This document shows positions 7,160-8,902 of a stretch of DNA of 8,902 nucleotides, piece after piece. The translations under genes were made by a program, and so were the position numbers. Location: assembly GCA_934216375.1 (NCBI GenBank), contig CAKQBP010000044.1, positions 1 to 8,902 on the forward strand, read 5' to 3'. The first letter of the stretch is position 1; each line of letters begins with the position of its first letter. This DNA comes from an uncultured Veillonella sp. Lineage in GTDB: Bacteria; Bacillota; Negativicutes; Veillonellales; Veillonellaceae. The notes under the pieces are model-generated. The model made no database searches and was not told the origin of the DNA. It worked only from the letters and a program-made list of their open reading frames with translations.

Positions 7160-7302
7160 AATGTGGTCACTCCCTTAATGACAATGACACAAATAATGAT
7201 GAATATGAGCAATGCTTTTATATAGGATATCCATTCATATCGACCCTTTGGTGTTTGAATGTATCTATAATATGCTCTTATAAAATAATATAGTTTCTTC
7301 AC
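7153..7302 (-). CDS. Putative 49-aa single-span membrane peptide between proA and nadD
   Basis: A small frame starts with GTG at 7302, overlapping the proA stop in a GTGA arrangement. It stays open through the whole intercistronic gap and ends with TAG at 7155-7153, inside codons 2-3 of nadD. The predicted peptide begins MKKLYYFIRAYYRYIQ (if GTG is read as Met), with many Tyr and basic residues (K2, K3, R9, R13, K19, R21, K29). A hydrophobic run ALLIFIIICVIVI (30-42) follows, flanked by K29 and K43, and it ends GVTTLW. This fits a small single-span membrane peptide with a cytosolic basic N-terminus. The other two frames of the gap are closed by stops. A weak GGAGAAGG (7322-7315) lies about 12 bases upstream of GTG, so translation would probably depend on coupling to proA. 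I recognise no family and assign no function. The frame could still be chance. Confidence 0.6.
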   Translation of the reverse strand: MKKLYYFIRAYYRYIQTPKGRYEWISYIKALLIFIIICVIVIKGVTTLW

Positions 7303-8558
7303 GTCCGTACTTGGCCTTCTCCAAATACAAAGTATTTATAAGATGTCAGAGCTTGTAACCCCATAGGGCCTCGAGCATGGAGTTTTTGTGTACTAATGCC
7401 AATCTCAGCACCAAAGCCAAACTCAAAGCCATCTGTAAAACGTGTAGAAGCATTATGATACACCGTAGAGCAATCTACTAAATTCATAAACACATTAGCA
7501 CGCATAGGTTCATCTGTGATAATAGACTCAGAGTGATGTGTCGTATACCGATTCACATGATCAATAGCTTCTTCAAGATTTTCAACGATACGCACATTTA
7601 AGTCCATATCATTGTATTCTGTGCTGAAAGACTCTTCTGTTAAAGGAATTGTATTCTCCATATATTGGGCTACATCCTCATCACCATGAATACGAACACC
7701 ATATTCTTGTAATGCTATATTAAGGCGTGGTAAAAACTCTCTAGCCACAGCTTGATGAACTAGTAAGGTTTCCATAGAGTTACATACAGATGGACGTTGG
7801 ACTTTAGCATTGACTGCAATTTCTAAAGCCATCTCTAAATCAGCAAATTCATCAACAAAGGTATGACATACACCGCTGCCAGTTTCAATAACAGGGATAC
7901 TACTATCTTCTACAACACGACGAATAAGTCCAGCACCCCCACGTGGAATGATTACATCAATATATTCCCGTTGTTGTAAAAGTACTCCAACCAGATCTCG
8001 ATCAAGCACCTCAACGAGTTGAATAGAGTCACCATTAATACCTAACGACTCTAAGGTATTCCGCATGATAGACACGATGATTTGATTCGTGTGAAATGCC
8101 TCCTTACCACCTCGTAAAATTGTAGCATTTGCTGTCTTTAAACAAAGAACACCTGCATCTATGGTTACATTAGGACGGGCTTCAAAGATAATACCAATTA
8201 CACCAAAAGGTACGGATCGCTTTTCAATAATCAAACCATTAGGACGAGTGATTGTTTCTATAATGGAACCTACAGGACTTTCAAGAGCAGCCACTTGACG
8301 CACCCCTTCTGCCATTTGAGCAATGCGACTAGGTGTCAAAGTCAATCGATCTATCATAGTTCGAGGTAAATTATAGTCAACAGATTTTTCTAGGTCTAAC
8401 TCATTAGCCGCCATAATTTCATCTGTTTGTGCTTCTACAGCATCAGCAATTGCTAACAATGCAGAATCTAAAGTTTCTTGGTCGAGTTGGGCTAATTCAA
8501 AAGATGCCGTTTTAGCTCTCTGGCCCATATCTTTACAAATTTTTTCATACTGGTTCAT
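7299..8558 (-). CDS. proA: Glutamate-5-semialdehyde dehydrogenase (gamma-glutamyl phosphate reductase) ProA
   Basis: ProA reduces gamma-glutamyl phosphate with NADPH to glutamate-5-semialdehyde, the second step of proline synthesis from glutamate. The 419-aa length is standard. The sequence shows the ProA-type aldehyde dehydrogenase fold: VPFGVIGIIFEARPNVT (117-133), LRGGKEAFHTN (148-158), IIPRGGAGLI (203-212) and IETGSGVCHTFVD (224-236). The catalytic cysteine is C259 in QRPSVCNSMETLL, and the C-terminal block RFTDGFEFGFGAEIGIST is followed by HARGPMGLQALTSYKYFV. GAGGA (8569-8565) overlaps the proB stop codon, 6 bases from the ATG, so translation of proB and proA is probably coupled. ProA and ProB act as a functional pair to protect the labile acyl-phosphate intermediate. 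Confidence 0.97.
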   Translation of the reverse strand: MNQYEKICKDMGQRAKTASFELAQLDQETLDSALLAIADAVEAQTDEIMAANELDLEKSVDYNLPRTMIDRLTLTPSRIAQMAEGVRQVAALESPVGSIIETITRPNGLIIEKRSVPFGVIGIIFEARPNVTIDAGVLCLKTANATILRGGKEAFHTNQIIVSIMRNTLESLGINGDSIQLVEVLDRDLVGVLLQQREYIDVIIPRGGAGLIRRVVEDSSIPVIETGSGVCHTFVDEFADLEMALEIAVNAKVQRPSVCNSMETLLVHQAVAREFLPRLNIALQEYGVRIHGDEDVAQYMENTIPLTEESFSTEYNDMDLNVRIVENLEEAIDHVNRYTTHHSESIITDEPMRANVFMNLVDCSTVYHNASTRFTDGFEFGFGAEIGISTQKLHARGPMGLQALTSYKYFVFGEGQVRT

Positions 8559-8567
8559 AGGATTTCC

Positions 8568-8902
8568 TCAGTGTAATAAAACTAGATTATTACGATGTAC
8601 AGCCTCATCATAGGTCGTATTAATACCCAGAATCTCGGCTATATCATTTGTATTGTGACCTTTAATCGCCTTCATATCATCAATACTATAATTAATAAGT
8701 CCACGACCAATTTCCTTATGATCATGATAAATGGAAATTGTATCACCAGGTCCAAAAGTCCCCTCTACTTCAATAATACCAGCGGGCAGAATGCTAGCAC
8801 CCTTATCTAAAACAGCGCGAGCACACCCGTCATCAATCGTAATGGAGCCTTTTAATCGTTTACCAAAAGCTAACCAATGATGTTTACCAGATAAACTTGC
8901 AT
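8568..8902 (-). CDS. proB: Glutamate 5-kinase ProB, C-terminal PUA domain (partial)
   Basis: Translation on the minus strand from the window edge gives 110 complete codons to a TGA at 8570-8568. The sequence is the PUA domain of ProB: KHHWLAFGKRLKGSITIDDG, then ARAVLDKGASILPAGIIEVE, FGPGDTISIYHDHKEIGRG, LINYSIDDMKAIKGHNTNDI, and the ending DEAVHRNNLVLLH. The familiar ProB motifs (LPAGI, GDTISI, GLINYS, HRNNLVL) are all recognisable. ProB phosphorylates glutamate to gamma-glutamyl phosphate and is usually inhibited by proline. The kinase domain, including the proline-binding and ATP sites, lies beyond the window, so feedback control cannot be judged. The stop is 9 bases before the proA ATG. 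The presence of a PUA domain indicates the long form of the enzyme. Confidence 0.95.
   Translation of the reverse strand, partial: ASLSGKHHWLAFGKRLKGSITIDDGCARAVLDKGASILPAGIIEVEGTFGPGDTISIYHDHKEIGRGLINYSIDDMKAIKGHNTNDIAEILGINTTYDEAVHRNNLVLLH

Larger units (their letters stand above)
91..8902 (-). other. Tightly packed co-directional gene array (probable operon, open at its 5' end)
   Basis: Eleven protein genes (including the putative 49-aa frame) run in one direction with gaps of 0-16 bases or small overlaps. Several ribosome-binding sites overlap or adjoin the upstream stop codon (proA, cvfB, trkA, trkH, the hydrolase), a sign of translational coupling. No hairpin followed by a T run is seen at any junction, and there is no spacer longer than 50 bases without a gene. 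Internal promoters inside coding regions cannot be excluded. The main promoter must lie upstream of proB, outside the window. Confidence 0.7.

Noticed and set aside
8595..8810. Plus-strand open frame of 71 codons opposite proB
   Set aside because: The minus strand here clearly encodes the ProB PUA domain, so this frame is a shadow.
1..8902. Search for a mobile element, prophage, CRISPR array or defence island
   Set aside because: All protein genes but the small frame are recognisable housekeeping or transport families in a consistent direction; no transposase, integrase, spaced repeats or terminal inverted repeats were seen.

Overview
All genes in this window lie on the minus strand, so transcription runs from high to low coordinates. 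The DNA is AT-rich. The gene order (proB, proA, nadD, yqeK, an LCP-family gene, rsfS, cvfB, trkA, trkH, an MBL-fold hydrolase, tRNA-Asp) fits a low-GC Firmicute. The protein character suggests the Negativicutes, most likely Veillonella or a close relative. The phylum is fairly secure. The genus is an inference from composition and gene order, not something proven here.

Layout, in transcription order. The window opens inside proB (C-terminal PUA domain only, 8902-8568), followed by proA (8558-7299); these are two steps of proline synthesis. The 139-base gap between proA and nadD is filled by an apparently unlisted 49-codon frame (7302-7153). It overlaps proA at its start and nadD at its end and encodes a basic, aromatic-rich, single-span membrane peptide. 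Then come nadD (NAD synthesis), yqeK (Ap4A hydrolase), an LCP-family membrane protein with several diverged active-site positions, and rsfS (ribosome silencing factor). The series continues with cvfB (S1-domain RNA-binding protein), trkA and trkH (K+ uptake), and an MBL-fold hydrolase (687-91). After a 50-base spacer comes the 5' part of a tRNA-Asp (40-1), cut by the window edge.

Spacing is very tight. Gaps between genes are 0 to 16 bases, several Shine-Dalgarno sequences lie on or next to the upstream stop codon, and no intrinsic terminator is visible anywhere. This suggests one long operon or a series of overlapping transcripts, with the promoter outside the window. The only convincing promoter is a near-consensus sigma-70 type (TTGACA, 17 bases, TATACT) squeezed between the hydrolase stop codon and the tRNA.

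Functionally the array joins the well-known nadD-yqeK-LCP-rsfS growth and ribosome cluster with proline synthesis upstream and K+ uptake downstream. Proline and K+ are both osmolytes, so a shared link to osmotic or stress adaptation is possible, but that is inference. I see no mobile elements, CRISPR arrays, prophage genes or defence systems. The two points most worth attention are the hidden 49-aa membrane peptide and the degenerate LCP protein.
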